Below, one piece after another: positions 17,724 to 26,401 of a stretch of DNA of 64,000 nt. Position 1 is the first letter of the stretch. Each line of letters starts with the position of its first letter. Source of the DNA: an uncultured Bacteroidota bacterium (lineage in GTDB: Bacteria; Bacteroidota; Bacteroidia; Flavobacteriales; Flavobacteriaceae); contig CABYPD010000001.1 in assembly GCA_902520835.1 (NCBI GenBank), forward strand, positions 1-64,000. The letters run 5' to 3'. The notes under the pieces were generated by a model. It was given only the letters and a program-made list of their open reading frames with translations, was not told the origin of the DNA and did no database searches. A program made the position numbers and the translations under genes.

Positions 17724-18169
17724 TGGAAATAATTCTATGGATAACAGTATTAATTTTTACATTTTTATTAATGGAATTCATGGCTTGGTTTAGTCACAAA
17801 TATATAATGCATGGTTTTTTATGGGTTTTACACAAGGATCATCACAAAAAAGATCATAAATCTTGGTTTGAAAGAAATGATGTTTTTTTCATTTTTTACG
17901 CAGCAGTGAGTATGATTTTTGTTGTTTTATGGTCTGATTTTAATTTTTTCTTTGGGCTTCCAATTGCTATTGGAATTTTTCTTTATGGTCTGACTTATTT
18001 TTTAGTTCACGACATTTTTATTCATCAAAGATTTAAAATTTTTAGAAATATTGACAACAAATACGCTAGAGGCGTAAGAAGGGCTCACAAAATTCATCAC
18101 AAAAACATTAATAAGAATGGAGGAGAATGTTTTGGAATGTTATTTGTGCCAAAAAAATATTTTAAATAA
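17723..18169 (+). CDS. crtZ: Beta-carotene hydroxylase
   Basis: Membrane-bound non-haem di-iron hydroxylase that adds the 3 and 3' hydroxyls of zeaxanthin. Of about 148 residues; histidine clusters HKYIMHG, HKDHHKKDH, HDIFIHQRF and HKIHHKN form the metal site between hydrophobic helices. The ATG at 17723 overlaps the crtB stop (TGATG); a GTG 3 bp upstream is possible but less likely. With crtI, crtB and a cyclase elsewhere, it predicts zeaxanthin as pigment. Confidence 0.94.
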   Translation: MEIILWITVLIFTFLLMEFMAWFSHKYIMHGFLWVLHKDHHKKDHKSWFERNDVFFIFYAAVSMIFVVLWSDFNFFFGLPIAIGIFLYGLTYFLVHDIFIHQRFKIFRNIDNKYARGVRRAHKIHHKNINKNGGECFGMLFVPKKYFK

Positions 18170-18632
18170 GGCTCATTTTTGCGGCAGCTTCAGCACAATC
18201 GAAACCTTTGTTTCCGAATTTACCTCCACTCCTTTCAATAGACTGTTGTATATTATCATCGGTAAGCAAGCATAATATAATAGGACATGTGGGAGTTAAA
18301 TTTAAATCTTTAATTCCATTACAAACTGATTGAGAAATAAACTCAAAATGCATAGTCTCGCCTTTAATTATACTACCTACTGCAATTATTGCATCCAGGT
18401 CAAAATTTTTTTTCATATTTGAGCATCCATATATTAACTCAAAGCTTCCAGGTACTTTAAAATGGATAATATCCTCTCTTTCTATTTCAATAGTTTTAAA
18501 AAAACCAAACACACCATCGAGCAGCCTATCAATAATTTTTGGATTCCACTCAGAGGAAACTATACCAAACTTTTTATTTTTAGCTTGTTTTAATAAAACT
18601 TTAGATGGGGTTGGTTTGAATATTGAAGACAT
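18162..18632 (-). CDS. ribH: 6,7-dimethyl-8-ribityllumazine synthase
   Basis: Penultimate step of riboflavin synthesis, forming icosahedral or pentameric shells. 156 residues; the substrate-binding VSSEWNP, the VPGSFEL turn, AVGSIIKGETMHFEFIS and the C-terminal SGGKFGNKGFDCAEAA are characteristic. It follows the TPR protein gene after 1 bp, and its stop end overlaps convergent crtZ by 8 bp. Confidence 0.95.
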   Translation of the reverse strand: MSSIFKPTPSKVLLKQAKNKKFGIVSSEWNPKIIDRLLDGVFGFFKTIEIEREDIIHFKVPGSFELIYGCSNMKKNFDLDAIIAVGSIIKGETMHFEFISQSVCNGIKDLNLTPTCPIILCLLTDDNIQQSIERSGGKFGNKGFDCAEAAAKMSLI

Positions 18633-18633
18633 A

Positions 18634-19386
18634 CTACTCAGATTCAGATATCTTCATTTCTATAATATCGGCTTGCTGTGATTTTGGAAAATCATCTTTA
18701 ATTTGATTAAAATATTTATTTGCTTTTGATTTTTTACCAAGAAATAAGGATAGATCACCTGCTTTCATTAAAATTAAAGGCATAATAAAAGAGTTGTCAT
18801 TTGCCTTTGATAAAGCTTTTTCAAAATAATCAAGTCCATCATTTAATTGATTAAGTTGTATAAATGAATCACCAATTGTAGACAAGGCCAAAGAGCTGAG
18901 AATCTCATCATTTGATTTAAAGTCATTTAAATATTTAATAGCCAAGTCATATTTCTCCAAATTAAAGTATGCAATACCTGAATAATAATAAGAAATATTG
19001 GCAGCTGGAGTTCCTTTGTAGTTGTCTATAATATCTAAAAAACCAAATTTACCCTCAGCTCCTTCAAGTGATAATTTATATAATGAGTCAGAATTATTTT
19101 CAATATTTGAGGCTTCATTAAAATATTTTTGAGCAGTAAAAATTTCAAGGTTAGCTTCTTCAGCCTTTGGCTCAAAAAAAAGTTTACTGTAAGAAAAATA
19201 TAATACGAAAATCAATACTAAAACCAATACAGCACCAGAAAGATATTTTTGATATTTATTTACAAAAATTTCAGTTTTGGATGCGCTTTCGTCTAAAGTT
19301 TCAAAAACTTGTTTAGTTGAGCTCAAATTAGCATTTGAATTAGACTTAGATATATTTTTTCTAGATCTTTTTTTATATGTAGCCAT
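18634..19386 (-). CDS. TPR membrane protein (YfgM-like)
   Basis: A 250-residue protein with a basic, Ser/Asn-rich cytoplasmic N-terminus (1-45), one transmembrane helix (about 48-69) and TPR-type repeats through about 110-245 (for example YYSGIAYFNLEKYDLAIKYLNDF and ALSTIGDSFIQLNQLNDGLDYFEKAL). The layout resembles YfgM/ancillary SecYEG-interactor proteins. In flavobacteria it commonly precedes ribH. Function beyond protein-protein interaction is not evident. Confidence 0.85.
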   Translation of the reverse strand: MATYKKRSRKNISKSNSNANLSSTKQVFETLDESASKTEIFVNKYQKYLSGAVLVLVLIFVLYFSYSKLFFEPKAEEANLEIFTAQKYFNEASNIENNSDSLYKLSLEGAEGKFGFLDIIDNYKGTPAANISYYYSGIAYFNLEKYDLAIKYLNDFKSNDEILSSLALSTIGDSFIQLNQLNDGLDYFEKALSKANDNSFIMPLILMKAGDLSLFLGKKSKANKYFNQIKDDFPKSQQADIIEMKISESE

Positions 19387-19394
19387 AACTCAGG

Positions 19395-19423
19395 CAAAAA
19401 TAAAATTTTATTCTAATCAACAA
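19395..19423 (-). promoter_or_regulatory. Promoter of the TPR-ribH unit
   Basis: Minus strand TTG (19423-19421), 18 bp, TATTTTTG (19402-19395); the -7 box ends 8 bp before the ATG at 19386. Confidence 0.55.
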
Positions 19424-19474
19424 GGATAATTAATTAATTATTTTATTTAATTTACAATAAGATTCTAAAGATTA

Positions 19475-20563
19475 ATGATTTCTAATTTCATAAAAAAAAT
19501 ATCAATCATAAACTATAAAAATATAGAAGACAAAGAATTTTTGTTTGATAATAAAATTAATTGTTTAGTTGGTAATAACGGAGTTGGAAAGACAAATATT
19601 TTAGATTCGATTTTTCATTTGTGTGTGGGAAAAAGCTATTTTAATTTAAGAAATGATCAAATAATAAATAAAAAAAATGATTATATGTTGATTGAAGGCG
19701 ATTTTGTATGTAATGATAAAAATGAAAAAATTGTTTGTAGTATTAAAAGAGGTGGAAAAAAAGTTTTAAAAAGAAACAACAAAGCTTATAAAAAGCTTTC
19801 TGGTCATGTAGGCCTTATCCCTGTAGTGTTAATATCTCCCTACGATACTGATCTAATTAATGACGGTAGTTTTGAAAGAAGAAAATTTATTGACAGTATA
19901 ATTTCTCAAAACAATAAAACTTACTTGAATCAATTAATTGATTATAACAAAATTATACAGAATAGAAATAAATTATTAAAAAATTCAAATTACAATACTA
20001 AAACAAACCTGGAAATGATCGATGTATATGATGAAGAGTTGATTAAATTATCTAGTCCAATTCATGAAATTAGAAAGTCATTTATAGAAGAATTTGAACC
20101 TTACTTTATTGAAAAATATAAACAGATTTCATCAGAAACTGAAAATGTTTCAGTATCATATAAAAGTGATTTACATGAAAAGAGTATGAAAGAGCTTTTA
20201 AAAGATTCCTTAAAAAAAGATTTTATACTACAATATACAAGCTCAGGAATTCACAAAGATGATTTAATTTTTAATATTGATAGTTATAGTATTAAAAAAT
20301 TTGGTAGTCAAGGGCAACAAAAATCATTTATTATAGCTCTAAAACTTGCACAATTTGAATATTTAAAAGAAAAAACAGGCAGCTCCCCTATTCTCTTAAT
20401 GGATGATATATTTGATAAGTTAGATTTTAATAGGGTAAAAAATATTGTTAATATAGTTAATGATACGAGCTTTGGTCAATTATTTATATCTGATACTGAT
20501 AGCGACAGGGTAGAAAAAATTTTAAATACTTTAAATTTATCTTCAAAAATTTTCAATCTATGA
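19475..20563 (+). CDS. recF: DNA replication/repair protein RecF
   Basis: SMC-like ATPase that directs RecA loading at single-strand gaps. 362 residues with Walker A GNNGVGKTNILDSI near residues 32-45, the ABC-type signature region KFGSQGQQKSFIIALKLAQ, and Walker B SPILLMDDIFDKLD. It shares 4 bp (ATGA) with the next gene. In many bacteria it sits by dnaA-dnaN; here it does not. Confidence 0.95.
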   Translation: MISNFIKKISIINYKNIEDKEFLFDNKINCLVGNNGVGKTNILDSIFHLCVGKSYFNLRNDQIINKKNDYMLIEGDFVCNDKNEKIVCSIKRGGKKVLKRNNKAYKKLSGHVGLIPVVLISPYDTDLINDGSFERRKFIDSIISQNNKTYLNQLIDYNKIIQNRNKLLKNSNYNTKTNLEMIDVYDEELIKLSSPIHEIRKSFIEEFEPYFIEKYKQISSETENVSVSYKSDLHEKSMKELLKDSLKKDFILQYTSSGIHKDDLIFNIDSYSIKKFGSQGQQKSFIIALKLAQFEYLKEKTGSSPILLMDDIFDKLDFNRVKNIVNIVNDTSFGQLFISDTDSDRVEKILNTLNLSSKIFNL

Positions 20564-20853
20564 AAAGAACATTCAAAACGAATAAAATGGAAAGTATGAT
20601 TGATAATTTTTTAAATCAGAAGAAGATTTCAGATGGAATTTTCAATGTTAAAATAAATAAAGCATGGAAAAATTCTGTTGGAAATAAAATATATAAACAT
20701 ACAAAATCAATTTACTATAAAAATGGAAATCTATTTATACAAGTTGATAATCCAATATTAAAGCAAGAGATAGTTTATAGTAAAGGAGCTATTATAAAGC
20801 TCTTAAATAAAGAAATCAAACAAGAAATAATTGAAAAAATTATTCTAAAATAA
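20560..20853 (+). CDS. DUF721/DciA-like protein
   Basis: 97-residue basic protein with the DUF721 core IFNVKINKAWKNSVGNKIYKHTKSIYYKNGNLFIQVDNPILKQEI. DUF721 includes DciA, which helps load the DnaB helicase in bacteria lacking DnaC/DnaI. The coupling with recF (ATGA overlap) fits a replication role; the exact function here is inferred. Confidence 0.85.
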   Translation: MKRTFKTNKMESMIDNFLNQKKISDGIFNVKINKAWKNSVGNKIYKHTKSIYYKNGNLFIQVDNPILKQEIVYSKGAIIKLLNKEIKQEIIEKIILK

Positions 20854-20859
20854 AGTTTC

Positions 20860-21264
20860 TTACTTTGGAAAATGAAAAGTTGACTCAATTTCTGCATTTT
20901 CATCGCTATCAGATCCATGAATTGAGTTTTCCCCTTTTGATATAGCATACTTTGCTCTTATTGTACCATCTTTTGCATTTTTAGGATCTGTATCACCAAT
21001 TAAATTTCTAAATTCTGAAACGGCACTTTCCTTTTTAAGAACAGCAGCAACTATGGGACTTCTACTCATATATTGAGTTAAATCGTTAAAGAATGGTCTA
21101 TCTTTGTGGACAGAATAAAACAACCTGGCGTCATCAATACTTAAGTGAGTTAATTTTAAAGAAATAATTTCAAAACCAGCCTCTGAAATATCATTTAATA
21201 TTTTTCCAATCAGTCCTCTCTCAACTGCGTCTGGTTTAATCATCATAAAAGTTTTATTTGACAT
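20860..21264 (-). CDS. ndk: Nucleoside diphosphate kinase
   Basis: Transfers the gamma phosphate between nucleoside triphosphates and diphosphates through a phosphohistidine. 134 residues from the ATG at 21264 ([21 protein letters not shown]). The active-site segment [15 protein letters not shown] contains the catalytic His. The frame extends 19 codons further upstream to 21321, but the family starts at NKTF, and a TACGTTTG -7 box (21285-21278) lies inside that extension, so I reject the longer start. Confidence 0.95.
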   Translation of the reverse strand: MSNKTFMMIKPDAVERGLIGKILNDISEAGFEIISLKLTHLSIDDARLFYSVHKDRPFFNDLTQYMSRSPIVAAVLKKESAVSEFRNLIGDTDPKNAKDGTIRAKYAISKGENSIHGSDSDENAEIESTFHFPK

Positions 21265-21325
21265 TTTATTTTTTTTGCAAACGTAATAAAAACATTCAAA
21301 TGAAATATTGTAATTTTCCATTTTT

Positions 21326-22105
21326 ATGATTGATGAAGTAATTATAATAGGAACTGGTAAGGTAGCTTATCACTTTGCAAAAGAGATAAACAATAACCCA
21401 AAATTAAAACTAATTCAAATTCTAGGCAGATCAAAAAGGATAAACTCGCACCTTAATGAGTTTTCAGATATTTATTCCAGTGATTTTTCTCATATAAAAA
21501 AAAGTAAGTTTTGTATCATTGCTGTCTCTGATAATTCGGTTAAATCCGTAAGTACAAATATTAAAAAATTTGAAGGAACAGTTTTACATACATCAGGTAG
21601 TATTAATATGTCAATTTTAAATACTCATTTGAAATTCGGTGTTATATACCCTCTTCAAACATTTAGTTTTGATAGAATTATTGATTTCAATAAAATCCCT
21701 CTTTTAATAGAAGCTTCAAATAATGAAACTCTGAATGAATTAATTGATTTTAGCAATAAACTTTCTAAAAAGACAGTTATAATGAATAGTGATAAAAGAT
21801 TAATTTGTCACTTATCAGCTGTTTTTGCTAATAACTTTACAAATCATTTGATATATACCAGCGAAAAACTTCTTGAAAAATTTGACATTGATAAAGATCT
21901 AATTCATCCACTTTGTGAAGAAACAATTCTAAAGATTAAATCCATTTCTAGCTATGATGCTCAAACTGGACCAGCTTCTAGAAATGATTTAGAAACAATT
22001 AAGAATCATATAACTTTTTTAAAGAAAAATAATCTAACTTTCAATATGGATATGTACAAGTCTATAAGTGAATCAATTATAAAAACTAAATTTGATAAAC
22101 AATGA
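21326..22105 (+). CDS. Rossmann-fold / DUF2520 protein
   Basis: 259 residues. The N-terminal half is a Rossmann domain beginning [17 protein letters not shown] with the strand [11 protein letters not shown]; the C-terminal half (about 130-255) is a helical DUF2520 domain with [16 protein letters not shown]. The architecture is like short-chain ketopantoate or pyrroline-5-carboxylate reductases. It overlaps the KdsC-like gene by 4 bp. Substrate unknown. Confidence 0.85.
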   Translation: MIDEVIIIGTGKVAYHFAKEINNNPKLKLIQILGRSKRINSHLNEFSDIYSSDFSHIKKSKFCIIAVSDNSVKSVSTNIKKFEGTVLHTSGSINMSILNTHLKFGVIYPLQTFSFDRIIDFNKIPLLIEASNNETLNELIDFSNKLSKKTVIMNSDKRLICHLSAVFANNFTNHLIYTSEKLLEKFDIDKDLIHPLCEETILKIKSISSYDAQTGPASRNDLETIKNHITFLKKNNLTFNMDMYKSISESIIKTKFDKQ

Positions 22106-22623
22106 GCTACAAAACAAAATTAAAAAGCATAAAAAACTTTGTTTTTGATGTTGATGGAGTATTTACTGATGGATCTATAACTGTCGATATCCATGGTAAT
22201 GAATTAAGACAATTCAGCACTAGGGATGGAATTGCTGTAAAGCTTGCAACAGATTTAGGTTATAAAATATGTGTAATAAGTGGGGGTAATAATGAAGGAG
22301 TAAGAAAGAGATTAAATAGACTTGGGGTCAAAGATGTTTTTTTAGGAGTCGATAATAAACAAATGATTTACAATGAGTTTTTAGATAAGTATAAATTAAA
22401 TAACTCAGAAACTGTATTTATGGGGGATGATCTTCCTGACATTACTATCCTTCAAATTTGTGGTTTATCATCATGTCCAAATGATGCATGTCCAGAAGTA
22501 AGGTCAATTGTAGAATATATTTCGATAAAAAATGGTGGAATGGGATGTGTAAGAGATATAATTGAACAAACTCTAAAGGCACAAGGTAAGTGGAAATTAA
22601 AAGAAACTTCTAAAAATATATAA
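22102..22623 (+). CDS. HAD phosphatase, KdsC-like (KDO-8-phosphate phosphatase)
   Basis: 173-residue HAD-superfamily enzyme without cap domain. Motif I is FDVDGVFTDGSI (nucleophile and acid/base Asp), motif II is CVISGGN, motif III/IV GDDLPDITIL. This size and motif I wording match 3-deoxy-D-manno-octulosonate-8-phosphate phosphatase, which prepares KDO for lipopolysaccharide core. The stop overlaps a 27-codon ORF. Confidence 0.88.
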   Translation: MSYKTKLKSIKNFVFDVDGVFTDGSITVDIHGNELRQFSTRDGIAVKLATDLGYKICVISGGNNEGVRKRLNRLGVKDVFLGVDNKQMIYNEFLDKYKLNNSETVFMGDDLPDITILQICGLSSCPNDACPEVRSIVEYISIKNGGMGCVRDIIEQTLKAQGKWKLKETSKNI

Positions 22624-22706
22624 TGAATTTTTGGAAAAAAGAATATTCTATAGTTCTAGTTCTAAACCTAATATATTTAATTTTTTTCTTTCTATTAATG
22701 CAATAA
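22623..22706 (+). CDS. 27-residue single-helix membrane ORF before the symporter
   Basis: ATG shares one base with the preceding TAA and the ORF ends 3 bp before the symporter ATG. It encodes a short polar N-terminus (MNFWKKEYS) followed by a hydrophobic helix of 17-18 residues ending LLMQ. Length, topology and exact fit into the operon resemble the small accessory subunits found next to some sodium-coupled transporters. The assignment to such a role is inference; expression is not shown. Confidence 0.55.
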   Translation: MNFWKKEYSIVLVLNLIYLIFFFLLMQ

Positions 22707-22709
22707 GCC

Positions 22710-24368
22710 ATGCATAATTTAGATTGGTTTATTTTAATATCAACAATCCTTTTTATAGTAATTTATGGTGCTATAAAAACAAGAAAAAATAGTAACATTA
22801 ATTCTTTTCTTAAAGGAGATAATTCATCAAACTGGTTCACAATTGGTGTCTCAGTAATGGCAACCCAAGCTAGTGCTATCACTTTTTTATCAACACCAGG
22901 ACAAGCTTACAACGATGGAATGGGATTTCTCCAATTTTATTTAGGCCTTCCACTAGCAATGATTATTATATGCATTGTCTTTGTTCCAATTTACCATAAA
23001 TTAAAAGTTTTCACTGCTTATGAATTTTTGGAAAAAAGATTTGATAAGAAAACAAGAACTCTTGGTGCTATACTATTTCTAGTTCAACGTGGTCTTGCAG
23101 CTGGAATTACAATTTTTGCCCCATCTATAATACTGTCATCAGTATTAAATATAGATTTAAAATTGTTAAATATAATTATTGGATTATTAGTTATAATTTA
23201 TACTGTTTCAGGAGGAACTAAGGCTGTTAACATAACACAGAAGCAACAAATGTTTGTTATATTTTTTGGTTTATTTTTTGTTTTTTTCTTTATCATTAAC
23301 AATCTACCAGAACAATTAACAACATCAAAACTCTTTGACTATGCTAAAGTTTCAGATAAAATGAAAATTTTAGATTTTTCTTTTGAGCCTAACAACAGAT
23401 ATACTTTTTGGAGTGGCATAACAGGTGGTCTATTTTTGGCTCTTTCATATTTTGGGACTGATCAAAGTCAAGTTCAAAGATATATTTCAGGAAAATCTGT
23501 AAGAGAAATTAGATTGGGTCTAGTGTTTAATGGAATATTTAAAATCCCAATGCAGTTTTTTATTTTATTAATTGGAGTTTTAGTTTTTATATTTTTTGAA
23601 TTTAATAACTCGCCATTAAATTTTAATCCGCAGGCAGTTGACTATTTAGAAAAGAATCGTAAACTTGATTTTGAATCTCTTAAAGAAGACTACAAAACTC
23701 TTAACCTAGAAAAAGATGAAATTCAAAGGTTATTTTTAGATGAAAAATTAAATGACCCTTTAATCTTAAATTCTTTACAACAAAAAGAAATGAAAATTAG
23801 AGATGATGTTAAAGATTTAATTGACGAAAGCAGTAAAATCGAAAAAAATGATAAAGATTATGTGTTTTTACACTTTATTTTGAATTATCTTCCAAGAGGT
23901 CTTATTGGTCTATTAATCGCTGTTATAATTTGTGCTGCAATGTCATCAACAGCATCAGAACTTAATGCTCTTGCAGCAACAACCACGGTTGACCTTTATA
24001 AAAGAAATCTTAATGTAAAAAAGAGTGAGAAACATTTTTTAAAAATGTCAAAGTTTTTTACGATTACTTGGGGATTAATAGCAATTTGTTTTGCAAGTAT
24101 TGGAAATCTTTTTGAAAACCTAATTCAATTAGTTAATATTATAGGATCTATTTTCTATGGCACCATTTTAGGAATATTTCTTGTTGCATTTTTTATAAAA
24201 AAAATAACTGCTAACTCAGTATTTTGGGCAGCATGTATATCACAAACTATAATTTTCTTTATATACTTTAATATCGATATAAGCTATCTATGGCTTAATT
24301 TTATTGGCGCTGTTGTAACAATATTGTTATCTATTATATTTGAGAGCCTGAAATTATTTAGCAGATAA
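22710..24368 (+). CDS. Sodium:solute symporter (SSS family)
   Basis: 552-residue inner-membrane transporter with about 13-14 hydrophobic helices. The sodium:solute symporter fold shows in FTIGVSVMATQASAITFLSTPGQAY (helix 1-2), YTVSGGTKAVNITQKQQ, YFGTDQSQVQRY and ICAAMSSTASELNALAATTTVDLYKR. A soluble, highly charged insertion (about residues 310-385, rich in Lys/Glu/Asp) lies between two helices. Substrate cannot be told; relatives carry sugars, amino acids or organic acids. The 3' end overlaps the convergent DUF2911 gene by 15 bp. Confidence 0.92.
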   Translation: MHNLDWFILISTILFIVIYGAIKTRKNSNINSFLKGDNSSNWFTIGVSVMATQASAITFLSTPGQAYNDGMGFLQFYLGLPLAMIIICIVFVPIYHKLKVFTAYEFLEKRFDKKTRTLGAILFLVQRGLAAGITIFAPSIILSSVLNIDLKLLNIIIGLLVIIYTVSGGTKAVNITQKQQMFVIFFGLFFVFFFIINNLPEQLTTSKLFDYAKVSDKMKILDFSFEPNNRYTFWSGITGGLFLALSYFGTDQSQVQRYISGKSVREIRLGLVFNGIFKIPMQFFILLIGVLVFIFFEFNNSPLNFNPQAVDYLEKNRKLDFESLKEDYKTLNLEKDEIQRLFLDEKLNDPLILNSLQQKEMKIRDDVKDLIDESSKIEKNDKDYVFLHFILNYLPRGLIGLLIAVIICAAMSSTASELNALAATTTVDLYKRNLNVKKSEKHFLKMSKFFTITWGLIAICFASIGNLFENLIQLVNIIGSIFYGTILGIFLVAFFIKKITANSVFWAACISQTIIFFIYFNIDISYLWLNFIGAVVTILLSIIFESLKLFSR

Positions 24369-25211
24369 TAATCTATCATTTAGCCTATTTAAAGTATTTA
24401 CTCCGTCAGGGCCACCAGTTTTAATAGCATCATCAAGACCTAATTTTGCATATTGAATAGCTTTTTTCATTTTACCAGCTTTTTCATAAATCAAGGATTT
24501 ATATCTATACTGCCAATATCTATGTTCTTTATTATCAGGATAAGCCAGATTAATCCATTTCATAGCTTGTTTAATATTTATATTTTCTTCCATATAAAAT
24601 ACTGCAGCAGAGCTTAAATCATTTTTTGTTGGATTATTTGACATTACATTGTCAATCTGTTTTTTCATTTTTTCAGTTGTCATAACATCCAAATTGTAAG
24701 AAATAAATTGATCGTCCCAAGCAAAATCTAATGTAGCTCCGTTATTAGAAATATTATTTATTGAAATGGTAAATGTTTCAATAGTAAACGGTAATGTAAT
24801 AAAACTTGAAAAAACATTTAGTAAAACCTTGTTTTCATCAATCTCTTTAAGAGCTCCCCAGTTTTTATTTTTCTCATAAAATATTAGACTTAATCCATTT
24901 TTTTCAGAATCAGGAATTGAATATAAAAAATACTCCCCAGCCTTTAATAATTTAGAGTTCACTTTTACATCTTCAGAAAATGAAATTGCAGTTGCTTGGT
25001 TAGCTCCTGTTCTCCATACTTCGTTAAAGGGAACTATATTTCCAAAAATTTTTCTTTCTTTTTTTGATGGTCTTGAATAATCAATTGAAATATCTACTAG
25101 ACCAACCTTTTGAAAGATCTTAGATCTTGGACTTGCCTGTGGGGAAGAGATTTGTGCTAGTGAAAAATTAGACATCAATAAAATTAAAAACGTGATAATA
25201 TACTTTTGCAT
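24354..25211 (-). CDS. Exported DUF2911 protein
   Basis: Signal peptide from the ATG at 25211 (MQKYIITFLILLMSNFSLAQ), then a DUF2911 domain (about 22-170) with SPRSKIFQKVGLVDISIDYSRPSKKERKIFG and FNEVWRTGANQAT, and a helical C-terminus with TPR-like character (about 205-285). The frame is open 22 codons further upstream, but that extension is charged and would bury the signal peptide. The family is common in Bacteroidota; its function is unknown. Confidence 0.85.
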   Translation of the reverse strand: MQKYIITFLILLMSNFSLAQISSPQASPRSKIFQKVGLVDISIDYSRPSKKERKIFGNIVPFNEVWRTGANQATAISFSEDVKVNSKLLKAGEYFLYSIPDSEKNGLSLIFYEKNKNWGALKEIDENKVLLNVFSSFITLPFTIETFTISINNISNNGATLDFAWDDQFISYNLDVMTTEKMKKQIDNVMSNNPTKNDLSSAAVFYMEENINIKQAMKWINLAYPDNKEHRYWQYRYKSLIYEKAGKMKKAIQYAKLGLDDAIKTGGPDGVNTLNRLNDRLLSAK

Positions 25212-25244
25212 GTTTTTTGTTTTAGTATGGTTTTTACAAATATT

Positions 25245-25709
25245 ATGAAAATTTTTAAAATTCATACTAAACAACATTTACCTATAACAATTGAAGAAGG
25301 CTGGAGTTTTCTTTCAAACCCAAAAAATTTATCAACCATAACACCTGATTACATGAAATTTAAGATAACTGACTGTGATCTTAGATCTGTTTATCAAGGT
25401 CAAATAATACAGTATATAGTAAGACCAATTATGAATATTCCCCTAAAATGGGTTACTGAAATAACGCATGTAGTGCATGAAAAATATTTTGTTGATGAAC
25501 AAAGATTTGGTCCATATTCATTATGGCATCACAAACATTTTATTAAAGAGATAGAAAACGGAATAGAAATGGAAGATGTTATACATTACAAAATTCCTGG
25601 AGGAATATTTGGTGAATTTTTAAACAGTCTTTTTATAAGAAATCAACTCAATGAAATTTTTGAGTACAGAAAAAACAAGTTAATTGAAATATTTGGAGAA
25701 ATATCATGA
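25245..25709 (+). CDS. SRPBCC-fold protein of the photolyase operon
   Basis: A 154-residue START/SRPBCC-type ligand-binding protein: HTKQHLPITIEEGWSFLSNPKNLSTITPDYMKF at the N-terminus and WHHKHFIKEIENGIEMEDVIHYKIPGG further on. The start is set at the ATG at 25245; the upstream ATG at 25206 would add a hydrophobic 13-residue stretch overlapping the divergent gene. It is the first gene of a coupled operon with an SDR and two photolyase-family genes, an association seen in other light-exposed bacteria. The ligand is unknown. Confidence 0.83.
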   Translation: MKIFKIHTKQHLPITIEEGWSFLSNPKNLSTITPDYMKFKITDCDLRSVYQGQIIQYIVRPIMNIPLKWVTEITHVVHEKYFVDEQRFGPYSLWHHKHFIKEIENGIEMEDVIHYKIPGGIFGEFLNSLFIRNQLNEIFEYRKNKLIEIFGEIS

Positions 25710-26401
25710 AAAAAAACATACTTATAATAGGTGGTTCATCTGGCATAGGATCATCACTTTTAAATAAAATATCAAATCAACATAATGTTTATGCTGCTTG
25801 CAGATCAAATAATTCTATTCCGGAAAATGTTAATTATATCAAATATGATGTTCTTAATGATGAATTAGATACCACATCAATTCCAGAATCAATTGATGGC
25901 TTTGTTTATCTCCCAGGAAGTATCAATCTCAGACCATTTAAAAGCTTGAGTATTGAATCCTTTAAAGAAGATTTAGAAATCAATTTAATAGGACTTATTA
26001 AATCAATTAAAAGTGTACTAAAAAATTTAAACAACTCTGAATCATCAAGTATAGTTTTATTTAGCACTGTTGCAGTTCAAAGAGGAATGCCTTTTCACTC
26101 AAGTATATCTGCTGCTAAAGGAGGTGTGGAAGGTCTTGCAAAATCATTAGCTGCTGAATTTTCACCCAAAATTAGAGTGAATGTTATAGCGCCTTCTTTA
26201 GTTGACACCCCTCTGGCAAATAGATTTTTGAATAACGATTTAAAAATTGAAAAATCTTCCCAAAGACACCCTTTAAAGAGAATTGGTCAACCTGAAGACA
26301 TATCTAACTTTATTGATTATTTGCTTTCGGAAAAATCAAGTTGGATGACTGGTCAAATTATTTCAATTGATGGTGGACTTTCAACTATTGAAACAAATTA
26401 A
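25706..26401 (+). CDS. SDR-family protein without catalytic tyrosine
   Basis: 231-residue short-chain dehydrogenase/reductase fold with the nucleotide loop GGSSGIGSSL (9-18), Ser120 at the catalytic Ser position and Lys138. The catalytic Tyr of YxxxK is Ile134 (SSISAAKGG), so classical dehydrogenase chemistry is doubtful. The C-terminal part is normal (IAPSLVDTPLANRFL, WMTGQIISIDGG). It overlaps the SRPBCC gene by 4 bp and the photolyase gene by 1 bp. Confidence 0.87.
   Translation: MKKNILIIGGSSGIGSSLLNKISNQHNVYAACRSNNSIPENVNYIKYDVLNDELDTTSIPESIDGFVYLPGSINLRPFKSLSIESFKEDLEINLIGLIKSIKSVLKNLNNSESSSIVLFSTVAVQRGMPFHSSISAAKGGVEGLAKSLAAEFSPKIRVNVIAPSLVDTPLANRFLNNDLKIEKSSQRHPLKRIGQPEDISNFIDYLLSEKSSWMTGQIISIDGGLSTIETN

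Noticed and set aside
21265-21321. Longer ndk start at 21321
   Set aside because: Family proteins begin at NKTF; the extra codons overlap a -7 box and the divergent gene's leader.
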